A stretch of 64,000 nt of DNA from the NCBI GenBank assembly GCA_015075625.1, contig JABTTZ010000001.1, positions 558,001 through 622,000 of the forward strand. Direction: 5' to 3'. Within the stretch, counting starts at the first letter, position 1; each line of letters opens with the position of its first letter. This DNA comes from Anaerolineales bacterium. Lineage in GTDB: Bacteria; Chloroflexota; Anaerolineae; Aggregatilineales; UBA2796. The translations under genes were made by a program, and so were the position numbers. Positions 25,822 to 34,817 of this stretch are shown piece after piece. The notes beneath the pieces are model-generated. The model was given only the letters and a program-made list of their open reading frames with translations, was not told the origin of the DNA and did no database searches.

Positions 25822-26511
25822 TCACCCCTCGGCGGGCGCTCCAAAGCAGATCATGACATCCTTCAACCCCTTCTTCTGGATCACCGGTACATGGGCATCG
25901 GCGGCGGGGTAGCCCACCGGAAGGACAACATAGGCACGTTCGTTGGCTGGACGCTGCAAGAGGGCGCTCAAGAACGCCATCGGGTTTGGGGTGTGGGTCA
26001 GCGTCGCCAGCCCTGCGAGGTGCAAACTGCACAGAAGCATCCCGACGGCAATACCCACCGATTCTTCGGTGTAGTAGTGTTTTACTTTGTTTCCCTCGGC
26101 GTCCATGCTGTAGGCTTGCCGAAAAACGACGATCAGGTAGGGGGCATCTTCAAGGTGCGGCTTGTGCCAATCTGTCCCCAATGGGGCGAGCGCGTCCAGC
26201 CATTCTTGGCTCATACGCCGCTCATAGCTTTCTTTTTCTTCTTCTTCAGCGGCGATCCGTATCTGCCGTTTGAGGTCGGGATCACCCACGACGACGAATG
26301 TCCAGGGCTGCTGGTTTGCCCCCGAAGGGGCGGTGTTCGCCGTCGCAATGGCGTTTTCGATGAGGACAAAGGGGACAGGCTCACTGGAAAACAAGCGCAC
26401 CGTGCGGCGGGCGCTCATCCGCGCCAAAAAGTCGTTGGAGTGCTGGTGTTGGTCGGCTAAGGGCAGGCGGTCAAAAACGAGCGGGTGAAATTGGGCAGGT
26501 GTAGCGGGCAT
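25822..26511 (-). CDS. Nitroreductase family protein
   Basis: FMN-dependent NAD(P)H oxidoreductase of the nitroreductase/iodotyrosine deiodinase-like group (229 residues). FMN-binding parts are ARRTVRLFSSEPVP near the N-terminus, NTAPSGANQQPWTFVVV and the C-terminal VVLPVGYPAADAHVP. The sequence QQPWTFVVV and the pattern HLAGLATLTHTPNPM resemble the BluB/IYD branch more than NfsA. The start at 26511 is chosen because GGAG lies 9 bases before it; longer in-frame starts up to 26601 lack one. The physiological substrate is unknown. Confidence 0.87.
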   Translation of the reverse strand: MPATPAQFHPLVFDRLPLADQHQHSNDFLARMSARRTVRLFSSEPVPFVLIENAIATANTAPSGANQQPWTFVVVGDPDLKRQIRIAAEEEEKESYERRMSQEWLDALAPLGTDWHKPHLEDAPYLIVVFRQAYSMDAEGNKVKHYYTEESVGIAVGMLLCSLHLAGLATLTHTPNPMAFLSALLQRPANERAYVVLPVGYPAADAHVPVIQKKGLKDVMICFGAPAEG

Positions 26512-26776
26512 GAGGATAGTTCTCCGTAAAGGTAGTTCTCGCACAGGTAAGATTATCATGGTAAGGTGATGTGGGAGATAGTATAACGAGGAAATCAACA
26601 CAACGGCGGGCGTAGACGAACGCCGCAGGGGGCGTCCCTACCGGGGTGCGGGGCGCAGAGGGAGAATCCCGCCCCTTTCCGAACTGACTCTTGGCAGAGC
26701 GAATTCAAACGGCATAGAATCATCCTGTATAGAAATGGGAAGGGGAACACTCCCCCACAATAGGAGAGGAATGACG

Positions 26777-27385
26777 ATGCCGAAATTTGAACTTGCGCCG
26801 CTGCCTTACGATGCCGCGTCGCTTGAGCCGCACATCGACGCCCAGACGATGACCATTCATCATGGCAAGCACCACGCCGCCTATGTGAACAACCTGAACG
26901 GCGCTGCTGAAAAACACCCCGAACTCTTTGAAAAAAGCGCCGAAGCTCTGATCAAAGACCTGAACGCCGTCCCCGAAGATGTGCGGACTGTGGTTCGCAA
27001 CAACGCCGGTGGGCATGTGAACCACACCTTTTTTTGGGCGCTCATGTCGGGGACGCCCGGGGCGATTAGCACCGAACTGAGCGCCGCCATTGACAGCACC
27101 TTTGGCTCGATGGATGCCTTCAAAGAGGCGTTCCAGAAGGCGGCAATCGGGCGCTTTGGGTCGGGTTGGGCGTGGCTGGTTGTCGATGGCGGGGCGCTGA
27201 AGATCGTCAGCACGCCGAATCAAGACAACCCACTGATGGATGGGCAAAAGCCGATCCTCGGTGTGGACGTGTGGGAACACGCCTACTACTTGAAATATCA
27301 GAACCGCCGCGCCGATTACCTTACCGCGTGGTGGAACGTTGTCGATTGGGCAACCGTAAGCAAATTCTACGCCGCCGTTAAGTAA
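26777..27385 (+). CDS. sodA: Superoxide dismutase, Fe/Mn type
   Basis: Converts superoxide to oxygen and hydrogen peroxide. All four metal ligands are visible: His in [12 protein letters not shown], His in [10 protein letters not shown], and Asp and His in [22 protein letters not shown] is a further signature. The length of about 202 residues is standard and no export signal is present. GGAG/GAGG lies upstream; ATG 26777 has better spacing than ATG 26771, which would add two residues. It indicates exposure to oxygen. Confidence 0.96.
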   Translation: MPKFELAPLPYDAASLEPHIDAQTMTIHHGKHHAAYVNNLNGAAEKHPELFEKSAEALIKDLNAVPEDVRTVVRNNAGGHVNHTFFWALMSGTPGAISTELSAAIDSTFGSMDAFKEAFQKAAIGRFGSGWAWLVVDGGALKIVSTPNQDNPLMDGQKPILGVDVWEHAYYLKYQNRRADYLTAWWNVVDWATVSKFYAAVK

Positions 27386-27392
27386 GCGCCCA

Positions 27393-27455
27393 CCGTTTGG
27401 CATGTCCCCTCTAGGGCGGGTCGCTGACCCATCCTGAGGGGGTGATGTGCCAAAC
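27393..27455 (+). terminator. Inverted repeat between sodA and fumC
   Basis: GTTTGGCA and TGCCAAAC form an outer 8-bp stem enclosing imperfect GC-rich inner pairing (GTCCCCTC / GAGGGGGT). It is probably a transcription end for sodA. Confidence 0.4.
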
Positions 27456-27520
27456 CCTACCGAGATGAACCCTACTTTAGAAACCAGATAAACCAAACCC
27501 CCTTAGGAGATTCCCTAAAC

Positions 27521-28942
27521 ATGTCAGCGACGCGCATTGAAAAAGATTCCCTCGGTGAACTGCATGTGCCAGCCGATGCCTATTACGGCGTTCAAACGCA
27601 GCGTGCCGTGAATAATTTTCCCATCAGCGGGTTGAAGCCTTACCGTGCCTTTATTTGGTCGATGGCGGCAATCAAGCGGGCGGCAGCACAGGTCAACAGC
27701 GATCTGGGCTTGCTCGATAAGAAACTTGCCGAGGCGATCATGCAGGCGGCGGCGGAAGTGATGGAAGGCAAACTGAACGATCAATTCGTTGTCGATCCCT
27801 TCCAAGCCGGCGCAGGCACCAGCCACAACATGAACACGAACGAGGTGATCGCCGCCCGCGCCAACGAAATCCTCGGCTATTCGCTCTCGCAAGATGCGAA
27901 AGAAAAGCCCGTCCGCTCCAACGACCATGTGAACATGGCGCAAAGCACGAACGACACGATCCCGACGGCGATTCGGGTGGGCAGCCTGTGGCGCTTGCCA
28001 GACCTGATCGCCTCGCTAAAGGGGCTGCAAGACGCGCTTCAGGCGAAGGCGGTGGAATTTGATGGCATTGTCAAAAGCGGGCGCACGCACCTTCAGGATG
28101 CCGTTCCCGTTCGTCTAGGGCAGGAATTCGCCGCCTACGCTAAAGCCGTTGAACGGAACATTGAGAAGGTGAAGGCGGCGGCAGAAGGGCTGAAACGATT
28201 GGGCATTGGCGGCACGGCGACAGGGACGGGGCTGAACGCCCATCCTGAATATCATGCCCGCATGACGGCGAAACTGAGCGAGTTTGTGGGAATGCCTCTC
28301 CAAACTAGCGACGACCTCTTTGAATCGATGCAGAGCATGGGCGACGCCGTGTTTTTCTCTGCCGCCTTGCGCAACGTGGCGCAAGACCTCACCCGCATCG
28401 CCAACGATTTTCGGCTGCTCTCGTCGGGTCCCTCTACAGGCTTGGATGAGATTCGCCTCGCGCCCGTCCAACCGGGATCATCGATCATGCCGGGGAAGGT
28501 GAACCCCGTCCTTGCCGAGATGCTGAACATGGCAATGTTCTACATCATGGGCAACGATCTCACCGTCATGTTGGCGGGGCAGGCTGGACAGCTTGAACTC
28601 AACGTGATGATGCCGATCATCGCCCACTGCTTGTTTCAATCGATGGATGTCATGATCGGCGCGGTGAACGCTTTTAGCGCGAAGTGCGTGGCAAAGGTGG
28701 AGGCGAATCCGGCAAAGGCGACGGGTTGGCTGGCGAAAAATGCCATTCTCGCCACAGCGCTCAACCCGATCATCGGCTACGAGAAGGGCGCCGAGGTCGT
28801 CAAGATTGCCATGAAGGAAAACAAGGGCATTGTTGAGGTCGTCGTGGAAAAGGGTTACATGACCCGCGAAGATGCGGAGAAGGCGCTTGACCCAACGGCG
28901 CTGACGCATGGCGGGCTGACGGATACCCCCGCTGCGGGCTAA
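27521..28942 (+). CDS. fumC: Fumarate hydratase, class II
   Basis: Cofactor-free fumarase of the TCA cycle, interconverting fumarate and malate. The lyase signature GSSIMPGKVNPV is present, with the N-terminal DSLGELHVPADAYYGVQTQR, the substrate loop SGRTHLQDAVPVRLGQE and AGAGTSHNMNTNEV typical of class II fumarase and aspartase. The fumarase assignment rests on overall pattern and length (473 residues); aspartase is a less likely alternative. TAGGAG lies upstream of the ATG. Confidence 0.95.
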   Translation: MSATRIEKDSLGELHVPADAYYGVQTQRAVNNFPISGLKPYRAFIWSMAAIKRAAAQVNSDLGLLDKKLAEAIMQAAAEVMEGKLNDQFVVDPFQAGAGTSHNMNTNEVIAARANEILGYSLSQDAKEKPVRSNDHVNMAQSTNDTIPTAIRVGSLWRLPDLIASLKGLQDALQAKAVEFDGIVKSGRTHLQDAVPVRLGQEFAAYAKAVERNIEKVKAAAEGLKRLGIGGTATGTGLNAHPEYHARMTAKLSEFVGMPLQTSDDLFESMQSMGDAVFFSAALRNVAQDLTRIANDFRLLSSGPSTGLDEIRLAPVQPGSSIMPGKVNPVLAEMLNMAMFYIMGNDLTVMLAGQAGQLELNVMMPIIAHCLFQSMDVMIGAVNAFSAKCVAKVEANPAKATGWLAKNAILATALNPIIGYEKGAEVVKIAMKENKGIVEVVVEKGYMTREDAEKALDPTALTHGGLTDTPAAG

Positions 28943-28950
28943 ACATAGTG

Positions 28951-28986
28951 CGTGTTCCCCCGATATATCCTGTGCGGGGGAACACG
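28951..28986. terminator. Perfect 12-bp hairpin between fumC and the STAS-like gene
   Basis: CGTGTTCCCCCG ... CGGGGGAACACG with a 12-base loop, located between the two convergent stop codons; a likely bidirectional terminator. Confidence 0.6.
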
Positions 28987-29000
28987 TACCCCTGTGCCAT

Positions 29001-29450
29001 TCAGCGCGGTGGGGTGGCAAGTGGTGCTTTTTCCAACGTCTCCAACCACGCAAGGGCATCCTCAACGCTGGTGAATAGGCGGCGCTGACGCTTCCCCGAT
29101 GGGAGCATTCGGAGGAAAAGCCCTACCGCATCCGAAAGCAGCGAATGCCGCAGGACAATCGCCACCCCGCCGGGAAAAGCGGCGGCATACTTCGCCACTG
29201 TTTTTGCTGACTCGCGGATGTAGCTGCTCATCCCCGTCAGGCTGATCTCTTCGGCACGGAGGATGTAGGAAAAGGGGCGTCCTTCGTCCCAATGACGGAG
29301 CGTTTCCTCCATAAAGGCAATCCATGCCGCATTGTTTTGACGGGTGATCGTTTGGAAGGTGATTAGCAAAAGAGACCCATCCTGCACCCATTTAGAGGTG
29401 AGTCCGGGAGCGATCTCTGTTTCAATGAGGCTGCGTTGACTATCGCTCAT
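29001..29450 (-). CDS. Hypothetical protein, SpoIIAA/STAS-like
   Basis: A 149-residue soluble protein. The alternating strand/helix pattern and the ending RRLFTSVEDALAWLETL are typical of SpoIIAA-like (STAS-fold) proteins found in Chloroflexota and other environmental bacteria. Molecular function is unknown; such domains often bind partner proteins or lipids. It is convergent with fumC and divergent from the C39-like gene. Confidence 0.7.
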   Translation of the reverse strand: MSDSQRSLIETEIAPGLTSKWVQDGSLLLITFQTITRQNNAAWIAFMEETLRHWDEGRPFSYILRAEEISLTGMSSYIRESAKTVAKYAAAFPGGVAIVLRHSLLSDAVGLFLRMLPSGKRQRRLFTSVEDALAWLETLEKAPLATPPR

Positions 29451-29624
29451 GGCAAAAACCCTTATGTAAGAGTCAATCTGTAGACGAACACATAGTACGC
29501 CTATTGCCGCTTTAAGGCAACCCCTTCATCAGGCAGCACCGCCCACCCTCGGATCAGCCTAAAGGGGTTGGAAACGCGGTACACTGAACCCATCAGCAGC
29601 AATCACACATGAGGGCTACATACG

Positions 29625-31346
29625 GTGCAGAATCGGTGGCGAATCATCCTTTTAGGTATTGGTAGTCTGTTTCTCGTGGCAGTATTAGGGACGGTGGTTG
29701 TCTTTCCAATCCTCTTTCGAGGGCTTTCCGAAAGCGATCAGCATCGCATTGTGCGGCGGCTGCCCTTTTTGGAATTTCTTCTGCCGCCCACGCTTGATGT
29801 TGAAGGGATTCTGCCCACCGTCAATGCCCCAACGATTGATCCAGCCGCCCTGCTGAGGACCCTCGCCGTCCCCTCCCCCACCTTCACACTGGCTGCCTCG
29901 GCAACCTTGCCCGCTTCCGCCACGCCAACGCCAACGACCCCGCCCACCCATACGCCTTCGCCAACGCCAAGCGCCATCCCGCCGACCCTCCCCGCGGCAA
30001 CGACTCCCGCTTCGGCAGCGACAACCCCACCGATAACACCGGTAGCGACAGTGGCGGTTTTGCCCACCGAAACGCCGACGGATCGCCCCACCGAGCCGCC
30101 TAGCATGACGCCACCCCCTACCGAGACACCAACTCTGACCTACACGCCAAGCGTGACGCCCACCTTAGGGATGTTGGTCGTTTTGGCGACGTATACACCC
30201 GCCGAATCGGGGATGCTCCCTACGGCGACGCCCACCCCGCCGGGAATCATCACGGCGACGCCTTTTCCCACCTTTCCGGCGACGAACACGCCAGCAGCAA
30301 GCGCCACCCCCACGCTGACTCCGCTGTCGCCCACCCTGCTGCCGACGAACACGCCCTTTCCTGTCCCCGCCAGCCACCGCCTGGCGGGGCGCTTGAGCCA
30401 CGAGCCGCAGCTATGGAACAACTGCGGTCCGGCGAATCTGGTTCAGGCAATGCGCTATTACGGCTGGCGGGAAGGGCAGTACGAAGTTGCCTCCTTCCTC
30501 AAGCCGAACACAAACGATAAAAATGTCAGCCTGTGGGAGATGGAACGCTATGTGAACAGCCGGACGAACCTACGGGCAAAGCATCGCGCAGCGGGCAATC
30601 TCGATCTACTGCGCGAGTTTGTCGCCCGCGACCTTGCGGTGATCGTGGAAACGGGTTTTTACGACCCCGATGAACCGGAAAAAGGTTGGATCGGGCATTA
30701 CCTGACGATCTCCGGCTACGACAACCGGATCAACCTGATTTGGACGATGGACACGCTGCGGCAGGAAACCAGCGAGAACTTTGCCCGCATGGACGAATTG
30801 TGGAGTCACTTCAACCGCCAATACCTCGTCATCTACCCACTGGAGCGTGAGGCAGAGGTGGCTGATATTCTCGGTCCCGACGCCGATCCTGCTTACAACG
30901 CGCAAAACGCCTTGAATATCGCCAGTGCCGCCGCCGAACAAAACCCATCGAGTCCCTTTGCATGGTTCAATATCGGGACGAGTTTGACCGTCTTGGGGCG
31001 TTATGCCGAGGCAGCACAGGCATACGATGTGGCATACACCGTGCAGGGCATGGAGGGCATCCCTTACCGGATGATGTGGTATCAGTTTGAACCATTCATT
31101 GCCTATTACAACGCCCGCCGCTTCGATTTCGCCCTCGCCCTGATCAATGCGACGATCACGACCTCCAAAGACAATGTGGAGGAGATGTTTTACTATCGGG
31201 GCTTGATCAATGCCTCGCTAGGGGATACGGCGAACGCGCTTGCCGATCTGCAAACGGCAGCGGCGCTGAACCCGAACTTTTCTCCGGCACTCGCCGCCTT
31301 TAACCAGATTCAAAGCGGGACGTTCCAGCCGCCAGCAGGGGGATAG
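29625..31346 (+). CDS. Membrane-anchored C39-like cysteine peptidase with TPR domain
   Basis: A 573-residue extracytoplasmic protein. One N-terminal transmembrane helix (about 6-29) is followed by a very long Thr/Pro-rich linker (about 75-245). Next is a C39-like papain-fold domain (Peptidase_C39_2, about 252-400): active-site Cys in QLWNNCGPANLVQAM and His in GHYLTISGYD. The C-terminal part has TPR-like repeats (SSPFAWFNIGTSLTVLGRYA and MFYYRGLINASLGDTANALA). It starts at GTG 29625 with GAGG upstream. The linker probably projects the protease domain away from the membrane. The target is unknown; no peptide or ABC exporter gene is adjacent. Confidence 0.85.
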   Translation: MQNRWRIILLGIGSLFLVAVLGTVVVFPILFRGLSESDQHRIVRRLPFLEFLLPPTLDVEGILPTVNAPTIDPAALLRTLAVPSPTFTLAASATLPASATPTPTTPPTHTPSPTPSAIPPTLPAATTPASAATTPPITPVATVAVLPTETPTDRPTEPPSMTPPPTETPTLTYTPSVTPTLGMLVVLATYTPAESGMLPTATPTPPGIITATPFPTFPATNTPAASATPTLTPLSPTLLPTNTPFPVPASHRLAGRLSHEPQLWNNCGPANLVQAMRYYGWREGQYEVASFLKPNTNDKNVSLWEMERYVNSRTNLRAKHRAAGNLDLLREFVARDLAVIVETGFYDPDEPEKGWIGHYLTISGYDNRINLIWTMDTLRQETSENFARMDELWSHFNRQYLVIYPLEREAEVADILGPDADPAYNAQNALNIASAAAEQNPSSPFAWFNIGTSLTVLGRYAEAAQAYDVAYTVQGMEGIPYRMMWYQFEPFIAYYNARRFDFALALINATITTSKDNVEEMFYYRGLINASLGDTANALADLQTAAALNPNFSPALAAFNQIQSGTFQPPAGG

Positions 31347-31421
31347 TCCGGCGGGGACGACTCGGGGGGCGTCCCTATGCGGGCATTACCCCCACATTGC
31401 CTTCGCCATGTTCAGAATAGC

Positions 31422-31448
31422 AAACGCGGGGCGTCGCGCCCCGCGTTT
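31422..31448. terminator. Perfect 12-bp hairpin between the C39-like gene and rpmF
   Basis: AAACGCGGGGCG, loop TCG, CGCCCCGCGTTT. The stem ends in T residues on either strand, so it should terminate both convergent transcripts. Confidence 0.75.
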
Positions 31449-31491
31449 AGTGTGGCAATGATGAATAGGGAATAGGCAGACGAGGCGGAGG

Positions 31492-31683
31492 TTACTTCGA
31501 CTCCGACTTCATCTCCACAACCTGATCGCCCTTGTAGTACCCACAGTGTTTGCAAACACGGTGCGCCAATGTATATTCCCCGCAGTTCGGGCAGACGACC
31601 AAATGCGGCAGGTCGAGCCGATCATGCGTCCGGCGCTTGCGTTTGCTGGTCTTGGAAAGTTTGCGCTTCGGCAGCGGACCCAC
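31492..31683 (-). CDS. rpmF: 50S ribosomal protein L32
   Basis: Small ribosomal protein with the conserved basic start [16 protein letters not shown] and a zinc ribbon [18 protein letters not shown] (four Cys), so it is the zinc-binding form. The start is GTG at 31683, preceded by AAGGAG at 8 bases. A TATAAT hexamer and a terminator-like hairpin lie upstream, suggesting its own transcript in addition to any read-through from the metallopeptidase gene. The usual neighbours DUF177 (yceD) and plsX are absent. Confidence 0.97.
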   Translation of the reverse strand: MGPLPKRKLSKTSKRKRRTHDRLDLPHLVVCPNCGEYTLAHRVCKHCGYYKGDQVVEMKSESK

Positions 31684-31707
31684 AGCTAAATCTCCTTGAA
31701 CGGTTGC

Positions 31708-31735
31708 AAAACAATGCCCGGTGCAAACGCCGGGC
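31708..31735 (-). terminator. Terminator-like hairpin between the metallopeptidase gene and rpmF
   Basis: Minus strand: GCCCGGCGTTTGCACCGGGC, then ATTGTTTTG. A 6-8 bp GC stem followed by a T-rich tail, just after the metallopeptidase stop. It lies between the rpmF promoter element and rpmF, so attenuation of rpmF is also possible. Confidence 0.5.
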
Positions 31736-31746
31736 GTGGTAGGGGC

Positions 31747-31752
31747 ATTATA
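31747..31752 (-). promoter_or_regulatory. -10-like hexamer (TATAAT) upstream of rpmF
   Basis: TATAAT on the minus strand about 65 bases before the GTG start of rpmF. Confidence 0.4.
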
Positions 31753-31770
31753 ACAGCACAGCGCGGGGTG

Positions 31771-33093
31771 TCAAGGTTGCCCAGTGGGATGTGCCTGATC
31801 CTGCGCCCGCAGCAGCCCCCCCCGCGAGGTGATCCCGCGCATGACCTCCATCCACGCCCGAAGGGAAGGTAATGCCCTCCGAAGTGCCGCCACCGCCGGA
31901 CCAATGGGGTCTTCCCCCGCCGTCCCTCCCCCGCTTGGCGATTGATAGCCCCCATAAAACGCGAAAAAGGCTTGGTTGATCTTCCGGTAGCGGTAGCCAT
32001 TGGCAACGAACCGCTGCCGTTGGGCTTCCATGTATGCCTCTGCCGCGTCGATGTTACCCGCCGCTAAAAGACGATCCACCTCAACCCGCGTCTCGTTCAT
32101 CACCGCCGCCGCATCAAACATGGGCGTTGGTGTCGCTGGTGCTGGTGTGCGTGGCAGCCGCGCTGAGTCCGGCGGGGGCAGCAGGCGCAGCACCTCAGGA
32201 TAATCGGCATAGAAACGTTCAATCGTCTTTCGCCCAATCTCCACGCCAAAGAGCGATGCTGTTGTCTCGTTGATGATCCACGTCTCGCCACCGCTGTTGA
32301 GGTATTCCAAGCCCAACGGAAAAAAGTACAGGTAATGGTGCGCCCATTCGTGCGCCACAATTTCATAGAGCGTGGGGAGGTGTCCGGTTTGCAAGATCAT
32401 GCTTGGGTAGAGCGCCAAGCCGCCCAAGGGGACAATGATCGAAGACACGCCAAGATCGTGATCGATCTGAGTCTCTAGGTCTAGGATGGCATCGGGGGCT
32501 AGGTTCACCGTATTGATTGCCAAATCGCGGCGGATCACCTCGCGAGGGGAGATTACCAAAAGCATGGGGAGCGTGGTGATCTTTGCCGAGACGGGGGGAA
32601 AGACGCCCCCCAACAGAGTAAACCCTTCGTCGTGCAGCACGGCGGCGATCTGTCCCTCGATGATCGCCTCGGCAAGTGGTTCAAGGCGGGCGATGATCGT
32701 TTGTTGGGCGTTCCGTTGGGCAATCAGCGGCGCGGCGTTTGGCAAGGTGGGGTCCGATAGGCTTGCGTCAATCTGGCGGTTTAGCTCCCCCACTTTGGCG
32801 ATGGCTTGCGCATAGTCCAAAACAAGGGCGACACGGGTAGATTCATCCATAAAGGGGACGGGGCTGCCGTGCGCTTGGCGAATCTTGGCAAAGACTGCCT
32901 CAACTTCCCATGCAGCGTAGTTGTAGAGGACATCTCGCGCCTTGCCTAAAACCTTTTCCTCTAGGCGATCCCCTTGCGGCGTACTGGTGGGAACAAGGGC
33001 GAGGAAGCCCACTGCCCACAGCATCAAGATGAATCGTGTTCGCAGCCCCCGCCAGGGAATCGCTCGCCAAAAGGCGATCAGGCGTTCGGTCAC
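31771..33093 (-). CDS. Putative extracytoplasmic zinc metallopeptidase (HExxH)
   Basis: A 440-residue protein with an N-terminal transmembrane helix (about 19-36) and a long helical region. The motif HEWAHH occurs in LPTLYEIVAHEWAHHYLYFF, with a possible third ligand Glu about 30 residues later in WIINETTASLFG, an arrangement like gluzincin peptidases. A Pro/Ala/Thr spacer (PRTPAPATPTPM) and a helical tail follow. I do not recognise a named family. It overlaps the GNAT gene upstream by four bases (ATGA), so the two are cotranscribed, and rpmF lies downstream. The substrate is unknown. Confidence 0.75.
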   Translation of the reverse strand: MTERLIAFWRAIPWRGLRTRFILMLWAVGFLALVPTSTPQGDRLEEKVLGKARDVLYNYAAWEVEAVFAKIRQAHGSPVPFMDESTRVALVLDYAQAIAKVGELNRQIDASLSDPTLPNAAPLIAQRNAQQTIIARLEPLAEAIIEGQIAAVLHDEGFTLLGGVFPPVSAKITTLPMLLVISPREVIRRDLAINTVNLAPDAILDLETQIDHDLGVSSIIVPLGGLALYPSMILQTGHLPTLYEIVAHEWAHHYLYFFPLGLEYLNSGGETWIINETTASLFGVEIGRKTIERFYADYPEVLRLLPPPDSARLPRTPAPATPTPMFDAAAVMNETRVEVDRLLAAGNIDAAEAYMEAQRQRFVANGYRYRKINQAFFAFYGGYQSPSGGGTAGEDPIGPAVAALRRALPSLRAWMEVMRGITSRGGLLRAQDQAHPTGQP

Positions 33094-33593
33094 TCGGCAG
33101 ACTCAGCGGACTCGTCTCGCGTCTCCAGATCAAGCCGCCACGCCACTTCTGTTGGCAGCCAGCCTAAACGCCGAAAGAGGTGAACTTGGGGGGCGTCGGG
33201 GAGCGCTTCGACAACCTCATCCACCCCCACCCGCCGAAAGCCGCGTCGCTGCCAATAATCTTGGGCATCGGTGCTAAAGGTATAGATCACCGGAATATTG
33301 ATCTCGGCACAGGCGCTAATGACGATGAAGGTCAGCCGTTCGCCAATGCCTTGGCGCTGGTAGGCAGGGCGAATTCCAGCGCTGCGCAAGAGCGCGGCGT
33401 TAGGAGTATATTCCATACCAATGACGCCGATCATCTCCCCAGAGGGTAACTCTGCGATCCAATAGCGTGACTTGCCCTCCATGACATGTTCGGGGCGTAG
33501 TTCAAGCTCGGTGAGGATATTCAAAATGGTGGGTAGGTCGTGGGCAGACGCCTCGCGGTAGCGAACGGTAGGCATGGTAGATGATGTGGGCAT
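33090..33593 (-). CDS. GNAT family N-acetyltransferase
   Basis: Acetyl-CoA-dependent acyltransferase of 167 residues. The acetyl-CoA-binding motif A reads AGIRPAYQRQGIGERLT, preceded by the strand IGVIGMEYTPNAALL and followed by YTFSTDAQDYWQRRGFRRVG, as in ArsN2/phosphinothricin acetyltransferase-like and argA-type GNATs. The substrate cannot be assigned. The start is ATG 33593 or 33575. It is the first gene of the metallopeptidase pair, with TACAAT upstream at 33627-33632. Confidence 0.88.
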   Translation of the reverse strand: MPTSSTMPTVRYREASAHDLPTILNILTELELRPEHVMEGKSRYWIAELPSGEMIGVIGMEYTPNAALLRSAGIRPAYQRQGIGERLTFIVISACAEINIPVIYTFSTDAQDYWQRRGFRRVGVDEVVEALPDAPQVHLFRRLGWLPTEVAWRLDLETRDESAESAE

Positions 33594-33626
33594 AGTCGTC
33601 TGATCGGGTTCTCCTTAATAGCCCTT

Positions 33627-33632
33627 ATTGTA
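33627..33632 (-). promoter_or_regulatory. -10-like hexamer (TACAAT) for the GNAT/metallopeptidase pair
   Basis: TACAAT on the minus strand; AAGGAGAA follows it about 15 bases downstream on the transcript, before the ATG at 33593. Confidence 0.4.
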
Positions 33633-33825
33633 CTACCGATCAGGCTTCCGAGGGGAGTGTGTCCCCCTGCCATCCTATTCGAGGCGTGTTGTACACAGGG
33701 GCTATACGGCATGTCCGCAACTAGGTCAGCCTAAGAGAGTCGCCAAAGCACCGAAGGGTCTAGGCTCTGTTAGCAGTGTAATTCTCCTAGGGCGCCATGC
33801 TTTGCGCCCCTCGCCGCCCGTGAGC

Positions 33826-33876
33826 GCCCGCCGCTAAAGCAGCGGGCTAGGAAGTAACCACCCCTTCGGGGCTTGG
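33826..33876 (-). repeat. REP-like two-hairpin repeat, copy 7 (part of the long module)
   Basis: GCCCGCCGCTAAAGCAGCGG ... CCACCCCTTCGGGGCTTGG, reverse orientation. It forms one end of the ~200-base module at 33826-34027. Confidence 0.8.
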
Positions 33877-34027
33877 AAACCCCCACTCTGTAAACAGAGA
33901 GGGACTCTCTCGCCCTTTCCCCATAGACAGGGAAAGGCGACTGCTGCGCAGTAACCGGGGACACAGCCAAGTGGGTCACGTTTGCGTTTACCCCTTCTTG
34001 GCAGATGTTCGTTTTTCTAGTTACGGA
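33826..34027 (-). repeat. Long dispersed repeat module, copy B
   Basis: The reverse complement of this segment matches 46326-46556 over nearly its whole length: TCTGCCAAGAAGGGGTAAAC, GTGACCCACTTGGCTGTGT, CCGGTTACTGCGCAGCAG, a CCTTTCCCT...GGGAAAG-type hairpin and the terminal REP-like element. Copy A has about 34 extra bases after TTGGCTGTGT. No open frame in it looks like a gene. It occupies most of the 537-base gap between the GNAT and response-regulator genes. Confidence 0.8.
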
Positions 34028-34089
34028 TATGCCTTATAGGGAAAGGGAAATTAGGGGGTGGGGGATAATTCCCACTGCCCTGTAGAGAT

Positions 34090-34118
34090 GTGCGGACGCC
34101 CCCAGGGAGCGTCCGCAC
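34090..34118 (-). terminator. Hairpin after the response-regulator gene
   Basis: GTGCGGACGC ... GCGTCCGCAC, a perfect 10-bp stem with a 9-base loop, 12 bases beyond the stop at 34131. It probably ends the transglycosylase/rRNA methyltransferase/propeller/regulator operon. Confidence 0.55.
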
Positions 34119-34130
34119 AGGATGCGGGGG

Positions 34131-34808
34131 TTATTCTTCGCGCAGCACGTAGCCCACCCCGCGCACGGTGTGCAGCAGGCGGCTGTCGCCATCGGCTTCC
34201 GTCTTTTGGCGCAGATAGCGGACGTAAACCTCAATGATATTGCTCTCCCCGCCAAAGTCGTAATTCCACACACGGTCAAAGATCATCTCGCGGGTGAGGA
34301 CTTGGCGCGGGTGGCGCATGAACAATTCCAGCAGTTCGTATTCCTTTGCCGTCAGGTCAATCGCCCGCTCCCCCCGTGTGGCGCGGTGTGTTCCCGTATC
34401 AAGGGTCAGGTCGGCAAAGCGCAGTATTTCTGGCTTGCTGCTCACCGTTGAGCGGCGAAAGAGCGCCTTCAGCCGCGCCAAGAGTTCATCAAAGGAAAAG
34501 GGCTTCACCAAGTAATCATCGGCGCCCGTCTCCAAACCGGTGACCCGATCTTGAATTTCATCTTTTGCGCTGAGCATCAGGACGGGGACGTTCGTCGCCG
34601 CCCGCAGCCGCTTGATCACATCCAAGCCATCCAAGCCGGGGAGCATCCAATCGAGGATCACCAAATCCGGCGGGTTGTCACGGGCGATTGCCAAGCCAGT
34701 CCGCCCGTCATGTGCGACATCGACGCGGTAGCCTTCAAAAAGTAGCCCCCGCTCCAGAAATTGGGCGATCCGATGTTCATCCTCGATCACGAGAATTTTC
34801 TCTGCCAT
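34131..34808 (-). CDS. OmpR/PhoB-family response regulator
   Basis: Two-domain transcription regulator of 225 residues. The receiver domain has the acidic pair EDE near the N-terminus, the phosphoacceptor Asp in [13 protein letters not shown] (about residue 51) and the Lys in [10 protein letters not shown]. The C-terminal winged helix includes [20 protein letters not shown] and [13 protein letters not shown]-like recognition features. No histidine kinase is adjacent; the nearest is the large kinase at 46743, on the other strand. It is the last gene of an operon with the beta-propeller protein (9-base gap). Confidence 0.95.
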   Translation of the reverse strand: MAEKILVIEDEHRIAQFLERGLLFEGYRVDVAHDGRTGLAIARDNPPDLVILDWMLPGLDGLDVIKRLRAATNVPVLMLSAKDEIQDRVTGLETGADDYLVKPFSFDELLARLKALFRRSTVSSKPEILRFADLTLDTGTHRATRGERAIDLTAKEYELLELFMRHPRQVLTREMIFDRVWNYDFGGESNIIEVYVRYLRQKTEADGDSRLLHTVRGVGYVLREE

Positions 34809-34817
34809 GTGTATCCT

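Noticed and set aside
33770-33979. 69-codon minus-strand open frame
   Set aside because: It lies within the long repeat module; translation reflects the repeat.
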